Shown piece after piece: positions 18,814-27,268 of a stretch of 52,201 nucleotides of DNA. The DNA is from Candidatus Pullibacteroides excrementavium. Lineage in GTDB: Bacteria; Bacteroidota; Bacteroidia; Bacteroidales; P3. Position numbers and translations under genes: made by a program. The notes under the pieces were generated by a model. That model ran no database searches. It saw only the letters and a program-made list of their open reading frames with translations, and was not told the DNA's origin. Each line of letters begins with the position of its first letter. Within the stretch, counting starts at the first letter, position 1. The stretch is taken from positions 1 through 52,201 of the forward strand of contig JADIMZ010000111.1 in NCBI GenBank assembly GCA_017694335.1, written 5' to 3'.

Positions 18814-20754
18814 TTATGCCTCTTTCGGAGCGTCCTTGACCATCTTCAACTTGGCTTCCAACAAGGCCAGATCCTGTTTGGCGGCCTGTATCTTCCGCTC
18901 GAACTCCCGTCTCAGCACATTGGAACTCTTTGCCGAAGAAATGAATCCCATATTATTTTCCCAAAGCGTGATATCCGCACGCAATTTGGCAATCCTGTTA
19001 TTCAAGGCAGCGACTTCCTTTCCACTCATCTTGGCCGCATCTTCCGGAGTCTGAATATCGGCAAAGACCCGATTCCGATTATCATGGAAGGCTCCAAACA
19101 TCTTGAATTTTTCATCTATGGCCGCGCGGAAATCGGCATAAACCCGATCCTTCTCCTTCATCGGGACATGCCCGATCTCCGTCCATCTGCGCTGCAAATC
19201 CTTGACCGCTGCCAGCAAAGCATCCCTGCTTTCCACCACCAAATCCTTCACTTCCTGGACCAGCGCTTCCTTCGCTGCCAGATTAGCGGATTCCGAAGAA
19301 CGCATCGAATCGTAGAATTCCGCTTTCTTCTTGAAAAATTCGTCACAAGCCGCACGAAAACGTTTCCATATTTTGTCCGACAAACGATAGGGAACTGGAC
19401 CGACTTCTTTCCATTGCTGTTGCAATTTGAGCAAGTCGGCTGTAGCGGCCTTGAAATCGGTACGCTGCTGCGCTATGTTTTCAGCCTGGGCGCACAAATC
19501 CACCTTCAAGTTGTAATTGTTGGCCTCCTCGTCGCGACGCTTGCGGAAATACTCTTTCTTGGCCTCGAAGAAGGCGTTCAAACTTCCACGGAAACGCTCC
19601 CAAACCGTATCGTTCTCCGTCCGAGGCGCCCGACCTATGCTCTTCCAAAGCTTCATCAGCTCCTCTACCTGGTTCGTGCCTTCATTCCATTCCTTGGTCG
19701 TGGTACGGACTTCGGCCAGCAATGCCTCGGCCTTTTCGCATAAAGCCTGCTTGGCCAAGAGATTCTTCTCCAGCTCTGCCTGCATCCTGTCGTAATAGTC
19801 CTTGCGCTTCTGGGCTATCGCATCGGAAGCCGCCTTGAATCTCTCCCAAATCTCGTCTTTCTTTTCTGCCACTACCGGCCCTATCTCCTTCCAACGATCA
19901 TGCAGTTCATGCAATTCCTTGGATGCCTTGCTGATGGATTCTTCTAACATCAGACTCTCAGCTTTCTCGCACAACTGCAGCTTCTCCTCCAGATTCTTCT
20001 TATAGTCCAAATCCCGCAATTCATTGTTAATTCGAACCTTGTCAAAGAACTTCTCCACCAGGAAATGGTAATTCTGCCACAGATTGTTCGATTCGGTACG
20101 GGCAATCGGCTTGATTTCACGCCATGTCTCCGTCAATTTGTTGAAATCGTCATAGGTCTGCTTCAGGGGCCGGTCTTCCTCTATCAGTTTCTTGAGTTCG
20201 TCCAGCAAAGCCTGCTTCTTCTGGAGGTTTTCCGCCATCAGTTTCTCGAGCTCTTCCCTCTTGCGCTGATGATACTCCCTTATTTTCTGACTTATAGCAA
20301 CAAAACGCTCTTCCAAAGGTTCAGTGAACTTGAAATCAATCTTGTTCCCTCCTGCCGCAAGGAACTTGTCCAGCTCCGCTTTCTTGAACTCTCCGGTCTT
20401 TTCCTTGTATTTGATCCGCAGCAATGCCACCATATTCTTCGATCCTTCCAGCTCCCCGTTGGCATATAGCTGTTCCAGCTTCGTCACGATCTGTTCCCTG
20501 TCCAAATGGGACAGTTCCTGTATCTCCTCTTCGCTCAATTCCTTCGGTTTCTCGTTCTCCGTAGAGAAGACCGCATCGGAATGGGATTCTTCCGCTTCCT
20601 TTTCTTCTTCCATTTCGGCAGCTTCTTCCCTCTGCTGAGCTGCAATCTGCTCCAATTGATTCAAATTCACTTTCTCCACCATTTCCGAAGGAAGCGCATT
20701 GCCGGTTTCCTCCGCCCCGGGCAGAACCGGGTTTTCGTTCATCTGATCGTTCAT
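18814..20754 (-). CDS. DUF349 repeat protein
   Basis: A 646-residue, highly charged protein. After an acidic N-terminal region (about 1-90) it consists of several DUF349 helical repeats of 65-75 residues, each with a conserved W(R/K)xIGP-type centre, for example [29 protein letters not shown] and WTEIGHV. The C-terminus is a coiled coil. The protein is widespread in Bacteroidota and its function is not established. It resembles charged scaffold or nucleic-acid-associated proteins, but that is speculative. The ATG at 20754 is preferred over an upstream in-frame start because it begins a typical MNDQMNENP tail. The stop codon is 2 bases from the trmD GTG. Confidence 0.88.
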   Translation of the reverse strand: MNDQMNENPVLPGAEETGNALPSEMVEKVNLNQLEQIAAQQREEAAEMEEEKEAEESHSDAVFSTENEKPKELSEEEIQELSHLDREQIVTKLEQLYANGELEGSKNMVALLRIKYKEKTGEFKKAELDKFLAAGGNKIDFKFTEPLEERFVAISQKIREYHQRKREELEKLMAENLQKKQALLDELKKLIEEDRPLKQTYDDFNKLTETWREIKPIARTESNNLWQNYHFLVEKFFDKVRINNELRDLDYKKNLEEKLQLCEKAESLMLEESISKASKELHELHDRWKEIGPVVAEKKDEIWERFKAASDAIAQKRKDYYDRMQAELEKNLLAKQALCEKAEALLAEVRTTTKEWNEGTNQVEELMKLWKSIGRAPRTENDTVWERFRGSLNAFFEAKKEYFRKRRDEEANNYNLKVDLCAQAENIAQQRTDFKAATADLLKLQQQWKEVGPVPYRLSDKIWKRFRAACDEFFKKKAEFYDSMRSSESANLAAKEALVQEVKDLVVESRDALLAAVKDLQRRWTEIGHVPMKEKDRVYADFRAAIDEKFKMFGAFHDNRNRVFADIQTPEDAAKMSGKEVAALNNRIAKLRADITLWENNMGFISSAKSSNVLRREFERKIQAAKQDLALLEAKLKMVKDAPKEA

Positions 20755-20945
20755 AGGATTTTCCTTTTTCCAAACAAGGGACGACACGAGTCATCCCTTG
20801 CTTCGGTCCGGTCATTCTCCGGAAGAAGAGGCAGGACTGGAAGCCTCCCGCCCCTTCTTCCTGATTTCAATTGTTATTTTCTTTATTTTTTGTTTTTGAC
20901 GCACCCAAGGCACTATGGCACGATAATGCCTACGACGTCAAACTT

Positions 20946-23156
20946 TTATTCAATCACGTCTTGCGAAGGAGCAAGCCCGGCTTCATTTGTCTCTTCCGCC
21001 ATCGGGCATGGACGCTCTTTCACGATGGTCAATTCATCAATCAAGTTCGTGGCACCGGCGTACTTGTCGATAATAAACAGTACGTAACGGGCATCTACCA
21101 CAATGGTGCGCTGCAACATCGGTTCATAATAAATATCCCCGCTCATGGCTTCCCAGTTGCCATCGAAAGCCAAGCCAATCAACTCCCCGTTGGCATTGAT
21201 AACCGGGCTTCCCGAATTGCCCCCGGTGATATCGTTGGTTGTCAAGAAGCATGTCACCAATGTACTATCCCCGTATTGACCATAGTCTTTTTTCTGATAA
21301 AGATCCTTGAGGCCCTTGGGGACAATGAAATCCGGGTTGGTCGGATCTTCTTTTTCCATTACCCCATCAATGGTGGTAACAAAATCATAATGAACCGCAT
21401 CGGCCGGTTTGTAGTCCTTTACCTGACCGTAAGTCACACGCATCGTCAGATTGGCATCCGGAGCATAAGCCTTGTCCGGATTCATTTCCCGGATACCTTT
21501 GACAAACAAGCGCATGTTCTTGGACAGCTTTTCACCTGCCGCTATGATTTCCGGATCCTGAGCCAGAACCCTTGTCTGGTTCAGAACCGACATAACCAGC
21601 GAATAGGCTGGATCCTTCTGCAGCTTTTTCAAATCAGGCTTGGCCAGGAAAGCTGCCAATGTGGCGCTGTCGGCCAAGATGGTATTTTCCATGATATGCT
21701 GGGCAATGGCATCGAAATCCCCTTTCTGTTTGGAAACCATCTTGCGGAAAGACTCCGGTTGATAGTCGGGGTTGATGTCTTCATAATAAAGCCGCAACAG
21801 TACAGAAATCATATCCCGGTTCACGCTCCAATCGTAATCTTTGTACCATGCGGCCAGGTTCCCTGACAACGAGGAAGCGATATTCTTCACCTGGTCTGCA
21901 TCGCCCCTTTCCATCGCGTTTTCCAATGCGCCCAGATAAGTGGCATAAGCGAACACCTGCGGACCCAGGATGGCTTCACGCAAATACATATTCAACTTGG
22001 CAACAGCCGGTGTCAGCACCCCATAAGCATCTTCCAGGTTTTCCAATACGCCAGCATATTCCGGCTGCCCGGCCGCCCATGCCGCGAATTCCTCTTCAAT
22101 CTCTTGTTTTTTCTCTACCACCTTATTGCGCTTGAGCTGCTTGCCTTGGCCAATGAAATATTTCCAATAATTGGCAATCTGCGCATAGATGGATGCATAT
22201 TTGATACGCACAGCCGGATCGGCATCCATGTGCTGATCCAGTACGTCCAGCTTGGCCTGACGGGTCTTGACCACTGCCGGTGCCGTATAGTCAATGATTT
22301 CTTCCACGCCCCAGGACGGCAGGAACCGCTGAGTCGAACCCGGATACCCCATGATCATCGCATAATCATCCTGCTGAACGCCGGCGATCGAAACGGGGAG
22401 GTAGTGCTTGGGCTTCAAAGGCACATTCTCCTCGCTATATTCGGCAGGCTTGCCGTCCGGAGACATGTAGACACGGAACACCGAGAAATCGCAGGTATGA
22501 CGAGGCCACATCCAGTTATCGGCATCCGAACCATATTTCCCTATCGAGCTAGGAGGAGCGCCCACCAAACGGACATCCTTGTATTCTTCATAAACCAGCA
22601 GATAGAACTCGTTCCCGGAAAAGTAACTCTTCATATGAACCAGATAACGGCCTCCCTCGCTGGCTTCCTCCACCAGTTCCTGGCGAATCTTCTCTATGGC
22701 TTCAACCCGTTCTTCCTCGGACATAGCGCCGTCCAGACGGGATAGAACTTTCTGGCTCACATCTTCCATACGGACCAGGAACTTCACCGTCAAACCCGGG
22801 CAGGGCAGTTCTTCGGCCTTCGACATGGCCCAAAAGCCGTTGGTAAGATAGTCGTGCTCCACTGTACTGTGTGACTGTATCTGTCCATAACCGCAATGAT
22901 GATTGGTGAACAGCAGGCCTTCCGGGGAAACAATCTCGCCCGTGCAACCGTTACCGAACTGCACAATCGCATCTTTCAACGAAGAATGATTGATGTCGTA
23001 AATGTCTTCGGCTGAAAGTTGCAAGCCCAACTCGTGCATCTGGTCGATATTAAGCTTCTGAATCAAGAGAGGCAGCCACATGCCTTCGTCCGCCTTCAAC
23101 TTGAAAGGCGCCAGTGCGCACAAAGCCGCGCACAAGGCAACAAGAGTCTTCTTCAT
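20946..23156 (-). CDS. S46 family dipeptidyl-peptidase (DPP7-like)
   Basis: A 736-residue exported serine peptidase with a signal peptide (1-22). S46 enzymes (DPP7/DPP11) release dipeptides in the periplasm and feed amino-acid-fermenting Bacteroidota. The chymotrypsin-like triad is visible as the TNHHCGY histidine (86-87), an Asp in the DNWMWPRHTCDF region, and Ser648 in GGNSGSPV. The residue 18 positions after the catalytic serine is Gly666 in FDGNWE. In this family Gly marks DPP7-like preference for hydrophobic P1 residues, while Arg marks DPP11-like Asp/Glu preference. The alpha-helical cap domain occupies roughly 280-560. The length matches DPP7 closely. Confidence 0.93.
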   Translation of the reverse strand: MKKTLVALCAALCALAPFKLKADEGMWLPLLIQKLNIDQMHELGLQLSAEDIYDINHSSLKDAIVQFGNGCTGEIVSPEGLLFTNHHCGYGQIQSHSTVEHDYLTNGFWAMSKAEELPCPGLTVKFLVRMEDVSQKVLSRLDGAMSEEERVEAIEKIRQELVEEASEGGRYLVHMKSYFSGNEFYLLVYEEYKDVRLVGAPPSSIGKYGSDADNWMWPRHTCDFSVFRVYMSPDGKPAEYSEENVPLKPKHYLPVSIAGVQQDDYAMIMGYPGSTQRFLPSWGVEEIIDYTAPAVVKTRQAKLDVLDQHMDADPAVRIKYASIYAQIANYWKYFIGQGKQLKRNKVVEKKQEIEEEFAAWAAGQPEYAGVLENLEDAYGVLTPAVAKLNMYLREAILGPQVFAYATYLGALENAMERGDADQVKNIASSLSGNLAAWYKDYDWSVNRDMISVLLRLYYEDINPDYQPESFRKMVSKQKGDFDAIAQHIMENTILADSATLAAFLAKPDLKKLQKDPAYSLVMSVLNQTRVLAQDPEIIAAGEKLSKNMRLFVKGIREMNPDKAYAPDANLTMRVTYGQVKDYKPADAVHYDFVTTIDGVMEKEDPTNPDFIVPKGLKDLYQKKDYGQYGDSTLVTCFLTTNDITGGNSGSPVINANGELIGLAFDGNWEAMSGDIYYEPMLQRTIVVDARYVLFIIDKYAGATNLIDELTIVKERPCPMAEETNEAGLAPSQDVIE

Positions 23157-23244
23157 ATTGTTTTTTTGTTATTATTTATTTTCCAGCATTATCCTTATTA
23201 CCACGAAAGGAGGACGGATTGCCTTGCCAACGCTTTCCTGTCCA

Positions 23245-24336
23245 TCATACATACTTTTCACCTTTCTCGCTTGCGATATCGTTTACTATGTTACGCAGCA
23301 TCTGCTCCTGATCCTTGCGGCATACCAAAAGGCAATCATTATGATCCACTACGATATAGTCTTCCAAACCCTGCAGGACAACCAATTTATCCTTGGGCAT
23401 ATCCACAATGCATCCCCGCGTTTCGTATGTCATCACATTCTTCCCGACAATCGAATTGAGATGCTTGTCTTTCGGACGCAATTCATACAAAGCCCCCCAG
23501 GTCCCGACATCGCTCCATCCGAAATCCGCTTCCATCACATAGACGTTCTTGGCCTTCTCCATTACGCCGTAGTCTATCGAAATGCTCTTGCAGACCAGAT
23601 ATACCTTTTCTATATAGTCCTTTTCCCCTGCGGTACCATACATTCCGGCACCGCTGGCAAAAAGCTCGTCCACTTCAGGGAGATAGGTCTTGAACGCTTG
23701 CATCGAGCTTTTCAACGACCAGATGAAAACACCGGCATTCCACAAAAACTCGCCGCTTTGGACAAAAGTCCTGGCCATCTCCAATCCCGGCTTTTCGGTA
23801 AAAAGCTTTACTTTCTTAATGGATGGATTCTGCGGCCAGGCCTCATCGGGATCAAACTGGATATACCCGTACCCCGTATTGGGATAAGAAGGCTTGATGC
23901 CCAAAGTTATAAGCCAGTCATTGGAAGCGGCAGCATCGGCCGCCTGATGGACAACCGCATTGAACACCTCCTGCTTGAGCACGACATGGTCTGCCGGTGT
24001 CACCACCACGATGGCATTCGGATTAATGGAATGGATACGGTAATTGGCATAAGCGATACAAGGAGCCGTGTTCTTACGATGGGGCTCGCACAGCACCCTG
24101 TCCGGTCTCAGTTCAGGCAACTGTTTCAAGACCAAATCCTTATAAGCTCCCCCTGTAACCACGAACACATTCTCCGTCGGGCAGAATTCCCTGAAACGGT
24201 CGAAAGTCTGCTGTATCATTGTCCGGCCTGTCCCCATCACATCGATGAACTGCTTGGGGCAAACCGACATGCTCATTGGCCAGAACCGTGTTCCCACCCC
24301 TCCGGCCATGATGACCACATAGTAATCTCTATTCAT
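23245..24336 (-). CDS. manC: Mannose-1-phosphate guanylyltransferase (GDP-mannose pyrophosphorylase)
   Basis: A 363-residue nucleotidyltransferase making GDP-mannose from mannose 1-phosphate and GTP, for glycans and lipopolysaccharide. The N-terminal signature MAGGVGTRFWP is followed by PKQF, with TPADHVV and FTEKP motifs in the sugar-binding half. The length is that of the single-domain form without a C-terminal isomerase. It has its own -7 box (24365-24372), so it may be transcribed separately from the arginine decarboxylase gene 57 bases upstream. It pairs functionally with the phosphomannomutase at 16712-18061. Confidence 0.94.
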   Translation of the reverse strand: MNRDYYVVIMAGGVGTRFWPMSMSVCPKQFIDVMGTGRTMIQQTFDRFREFCPTENVFVVTGGAYKDLVLKQLPELRPDRVLCEPHRKNTAPCIAYANYRIHSINPNAIVVVTPADHVVLKQEVFNAVVHQAADAAASNDWLITLGIKPSYPNTGYGYIQFDPDEAWPQNPSIKKVKLFTEKPGLEMARTFVQSGEFLWNAGVFIWSLKSSMQAFKTYLPEVDELFASGAGMYGTAGEKDYIEKVYLVCKSISIDYGVMEKAKNVYVMEADFGWSDVGTWGALYELRPKDKHLNSIVGKNVMTYETRGCIVDMPKDKLVVLQGLEDYIVVDHNDCLLVCRKDQEQMLRNIVNDIASEKGEKYV

Positions 24337-24364
24337 TTCCTGGTCGTCTTTTTTGCGCGAGCGG

Positions 24365-24372
24365 CAAAGATA
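24365..24372 (-). promoter_or_regulatory. -7 promoter box of manC
   Basis: The minus strand reads TATCTTTG followed by C, an exact TAnnTTTG match, 29 bases before the manC start and just beyond the stop codon of the upstream gene. Confidence 0.5.
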
Positions 24373-24393
24373 AGACTTATTACGAATAAAACA

Positions 24394-25785
24394 CTAATAG
24401 CCCAAGGTTTTCAACATGGACTTGTAACTCTGCTCCTTGGCAAAAAGCTTGGTCGTATACTCCCCGTCTTCGTCCTTGTCTATGATGATATGCTTCGGCG
24501 CCGGAATCAAGCAATGCTGTATTCCCCCGTAACCGGCCAAAGCTTCCTGATAAGCCCCTGTATGGAAAAATCCTATATACAAAGGTTCTCCTTCCTCGAA
24601 CTTGGGCAAGAAAATGGCATTGGAATGAGCCTCGCTATTGTAATAATCCTGGCTATCGCAGGTGAGCCCGCCAAGGAAAACCCGCTGGTACTCATGATCC
24701 CAATTATTGATGGCCATCAGGATATACCGTTGGTTAATCCCCCAGGTATCAGGCAAGGTTGTCATGAATGAACTGTCTATCATATACCACCGTTCCCGAT
24801 CATTCTGCTGCTTCTGATTCACTATCGAATACAAGGCCGCGCCGCTTTCCCCCACCGTGAAGGATCCGAATTCAGTAAATATATCCGGATCGGGAACTCC
24901 ATGCTGCCCGCATATATTTTTAATTTGCGCCACTATCTCTTCTGCCATGTATTCATAATCATAATCGAAATCCAAGCGGTTCTTTATCGGGAAACCGCCT
25001 CCGATATTGATAGCCTGCAACGAGGGGCATATCTTCTTGAGCTCGCAATACAGATTCACATTCTTGGCCAACTCATTCCAGTAGTAGGAAGAATCCTTGA
25101 TACCCGTATTGATGAAAAAATGGAGCATCTTCAAACTGAACTTCTTGTTTTTAGCAATCTTCTGCTTGTAGAAGTCCACTATTTCATCGTAACGTATGCC
25201 CAAACGGGAAGTATAGAAATCGAACTGCGGCTCTTCTTCCGATGCGATCCGGATACCTACAAAACAATCCTTGTCCAGGCATTTGTCCAGGTAGTCTATC
25301 TCTTCCTTGTTGTCCAAGATGGGTGTCGTCTTCGTGAAGCCCTGTTTCACCAGTTCGGCGATATTCTCGATATACTGAGGCCGTTTGAAACCATTGCATA
25401 TGATATAATGCTCTTTGTCCACCAGCCCTTGGGCATAAAGCTCGAATATCAGGTTGATGTCGAAAGCCGAAGAGGTTTCTATATGCACGTCATTCTTCAG
25501 CACTTCTTCCAAAACAAACTCAAACTGGGAACTCTTTGTACAATAGCAATAGTTGTAGTCGCCTTGATAATCGACCTTGGCCATCGCCACATTGAACAAA
25601 CGCTTAGCCCATTGTATCTGGGAAGATATCTTAGGCAGATAGGTTATTTTCAACGGGGTGCCATACTGCTTGATGACATCCATCAAAGGCACGTCGTTAA
25701 AATAAAGCTCCCCATCCACAACCCTGAATTCCTCTTGCGGAAACTCAAAAGTTTGCTCAATCAGGTCAGAATACTTGTTCTTCAT
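24394..25785 (-). CDS. Fold-III PLP-dependent arginine decarboxylase (Bacteroidota type)
   Basis: A 463-residue alanine-racemase-fold decarboxylase. It would convert arginine to agmatine, the first step of polyamine synthesis. It matches the short Bacteroidota/Flavobacteria form annotated as arginine decarboxylase, not the 630-residue SpeA. Motifs include CYCTKSSQFEFV with the likely PLP lysine, the HIETSSAFD segment, NIGGGFPIKN (PLP phosphate loop), TEFGSFTVGESG and GLTCDSQDYYN. The upstream in-frame codon is TTG; the ATG at 25785 (MKNKYSDLIEQT) aligns with homologous N-termini and lies 71 bases after a -7 box. Substrate specificity for arginine over diaminopimelate or lysine is by family resemblance only. 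Confidence 0.82.
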   Translation of the reverse strand: MKNKYSDLIEQTFEFPQEEFRVVDGELYFNDVPLMDVIKQYGTPLKITYLPKISSQIQWAKRLFNVAMAKVDYQGDYNYCYCTKSSQFEFVLEEVLKNDVHIETSSAFDINLIFELYAQGLVDKEHYIICNGFKRPQYIENIAELVKQGFTKTTPILDNKEEIDYLDKCLDKDCFVGIRIASEEEPQFDFYTSRLGIRYDEIVDFYKQKIAKNKKFSLKMLHFFINTGIKDSSYYWNELAKNVNLYCELKKICPSLQAINIGGGFPIKNRLDFDYDYEYMAEEIVAQIKNICGQHGVPDPDIFTEFGSFTVGESGAALYSIVNQKQQNDRERWYMIDSSFMTTLPDTWGINQRYILMAINNWDHEYQRVFLGGLTCDSQDYYNSEAHSNAIFLPKFEEGEPLYIGFFHTGAYQEALAGYGGIQHCLIPAPKHIIIDKDEDGEYTTKLFAKEQSYKSMLKTLGY

Positions 25786-25855
25786 CTTCCAATCTAAGTT
25801 AACCGGATTCACTTTTTTCAACCCATGTAACCCACTTGGATTCCATAGGCGGATG

Positions 25856-25863
25856 CAAAAATA
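25856..25863 (-). promoter_or_regulatory. -7 promoter box of the arginine decarboxylase gene
   Basis: The minus strand reads TATTTTTG followed by C, matching TAnnTTTG, in the divergent region shared with the sufS-like gene. Confidence 0.5.
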
Positions 25864-25905
25864 AACATTCTATTCCAATAAGCCTTTTCTTTTGAAAGAA
25901 TTGTG

Positions 25906-25913
25906 TATATTTG
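25906..25913 (+). promoter_or_regulatory. -7 promoter box of the sufS-like gene
   Basis: TATATTTG matches TAnnTTTG and lies 80 bases before the ATG at 25993. It overlaps an in-frame upstream extension of the gene (GTG at 25903), which argues that the extension is not translated. Confidence 0.5.
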
Positions 25914-25992
25914 GCGGCTCTTTTCAGCCGCTGCCAAAAGGGTCTGGATTTTTCTCGCTTGTCGCCAGCAACCCCACAGCCAACCAAAAGAC

Positions 25993-27204
25993 ATGAATAC
26001 CAATAATATAAGAAAAGATTTCCCGATACTGGAACAGTCGGTTCACGGCTATCCGTTGACCTATTTGGACAATGCGGCTACCACCCAAAAGCCGAAGCAG
26101 GTCCTGAATACCTTGATGGAGTTCTACAATACTATCAATAGCAACATCCATCGGGGCGTCCACCACCTCAGCCAGGAAGCCACCGCCGCCTACGAAGAAG
26201 CCCGATCGTACATAGCCTCTTATATGGATGCGGATGAACGGTACTGCGTCCTCTTCACCCGGGGCACCACCGAGTCCATCAACTTGGTCGCCAGCTGCTT
26301 TTCCTCGCTGCTGAACACCGGAGACAAAGTGGTCACCACTGTTTCCGACCACCATTCGTCCTTTGTCCCTTGGCAACAAGCCTGCTTGCGGAAAGGAGCC
26401 GAGTTCAAGGTCGTATCGATGCTGCCCGATGGCAATATTGACAGGGAACAACTGCACCGCCTGCTCAACGAAGAGCCTAAAATCCTAATTCTTCCGCATA
26501 TATCCAATGTCATCGGGAAAGTGAACCCGGTCAAGGAAATCATAGCCGAAGCCCACTGCCACGGCACCGCCGTATTGGTCGACGGCGCGCAAGCCATTGC
26601 GCATATCCCGGTATCGCTCGCGGAAATCGATGCCGATTTCTACTGCTGGTCCGGGCACAAGGCATACGGGCCGACCGGTATTGGCGTCTTATGCGCGAAA
26701 AAGGCATGGCTCGACAAACTCCCCCCCTATCAATATGGCGGAGAAATGATCGAAGATGTTTCCATTGAGAGGACGACTTTTGCCTCCCTGCCTTTCAAAT
26801 TCGAAGCAGGGACACCGCCTTTTGCCGAAGCCATCGCAATGAAAACAGCCCTCCAATATATAAAAGGTATCGGTTTCGCCCCGCTCCTCCAGCATGAGGA
26901 AGCCTTGACATGCTATGCCATCGAAAAGCTCAAAGCTATCAAGGGAATGGTCATATACGGTTCGGAAGACCATCGAGCCGGTGTCATTTCATTCAATATC
27001 AAAGGAGCCTACCACTACGATGTGGGAGTCATCCTCGACCAGATGGGGGTTGCTGTCCGTACAGGCCACCATTGCGCCCAGCCGTTAATGAGGTTCCTCG
27101 GCATTCCCGGAACTGTCCGCTGCAGTTTTGCCATGTACAATACGGAACAAGACATCGACCGCTTGGCCGATGCCGTGGAAAAAGCAGCCCGGATGCTGAC
27201 CTGA
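25993..27204 (+). CDS. sufS: SufS-type cysteine desulfurase
   Basis: A 403-residue class V PLP aminotransferase-fold enzyme that takes sulfur from cysteine for Fe-S cluster assembly. Group II (SufS) features are the PLP-binding Lys223 in SGHKAYGPTGIG, Asp198 in VDGAQ, and the active-site Cys361 in RTGHHCAQP, very near E. coli SufS Lys226 and Cys364. The protein begins with the typical KDFPIL start of SufS. No other suf genes are visible: the next gene is a secreted protease. An isolated sufS is less common than a sufBCDS cluster, so some other cysteine- or selenocysteine-lyase role remains possible. Confidence 0.9.
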   Translation: MNTNNIRKDFPILEQSVHGYPLTYLDNAATTQKPKQVLNTLMEFYNTINSNIHRGVHHLSQEATAAYEEARSYIASYMDADERYCVLFTRGTTESINLVASCFSSLLNTGDKVVTTVSDHHSSFVPWQQACLRKGAEFKVVSMLPDGNIDREQLHRLLNEEPKILILPHISNVIGKVNPVKEIIAEAHCHGTAVLVDGAQAIAHIPVSLAEIDADFYCWSGHKAYGPTGIGVLCAKKAWLDKLPPYQYGGEMIEDVSIERTTFASLPFKFEAGTPPFAEAIAMKTALQYIKGIGFAPLLQHEEALTCYAIEKLKAIKGMVIYGSEDHRAGVISFNIKGAYHYDVGVILDQMGVAVRTGHHCAQPLMRFLGIPGTVRCSFAMYNTEQDIDRLADAVEKAARMLT

Positions 27205-27268
27205 TTTTATTCACGGAATCAACGAAAAAAGAAATCAACTAATCATTCTAATATTAAACTTTTCATCA

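Noticed and set aside
25903-25992. In-frame GTG extension of sufS
   Set aside because: It overlaps the -7 box and has no similarity to SufS; ATG 25993 begins the family N-terminus.
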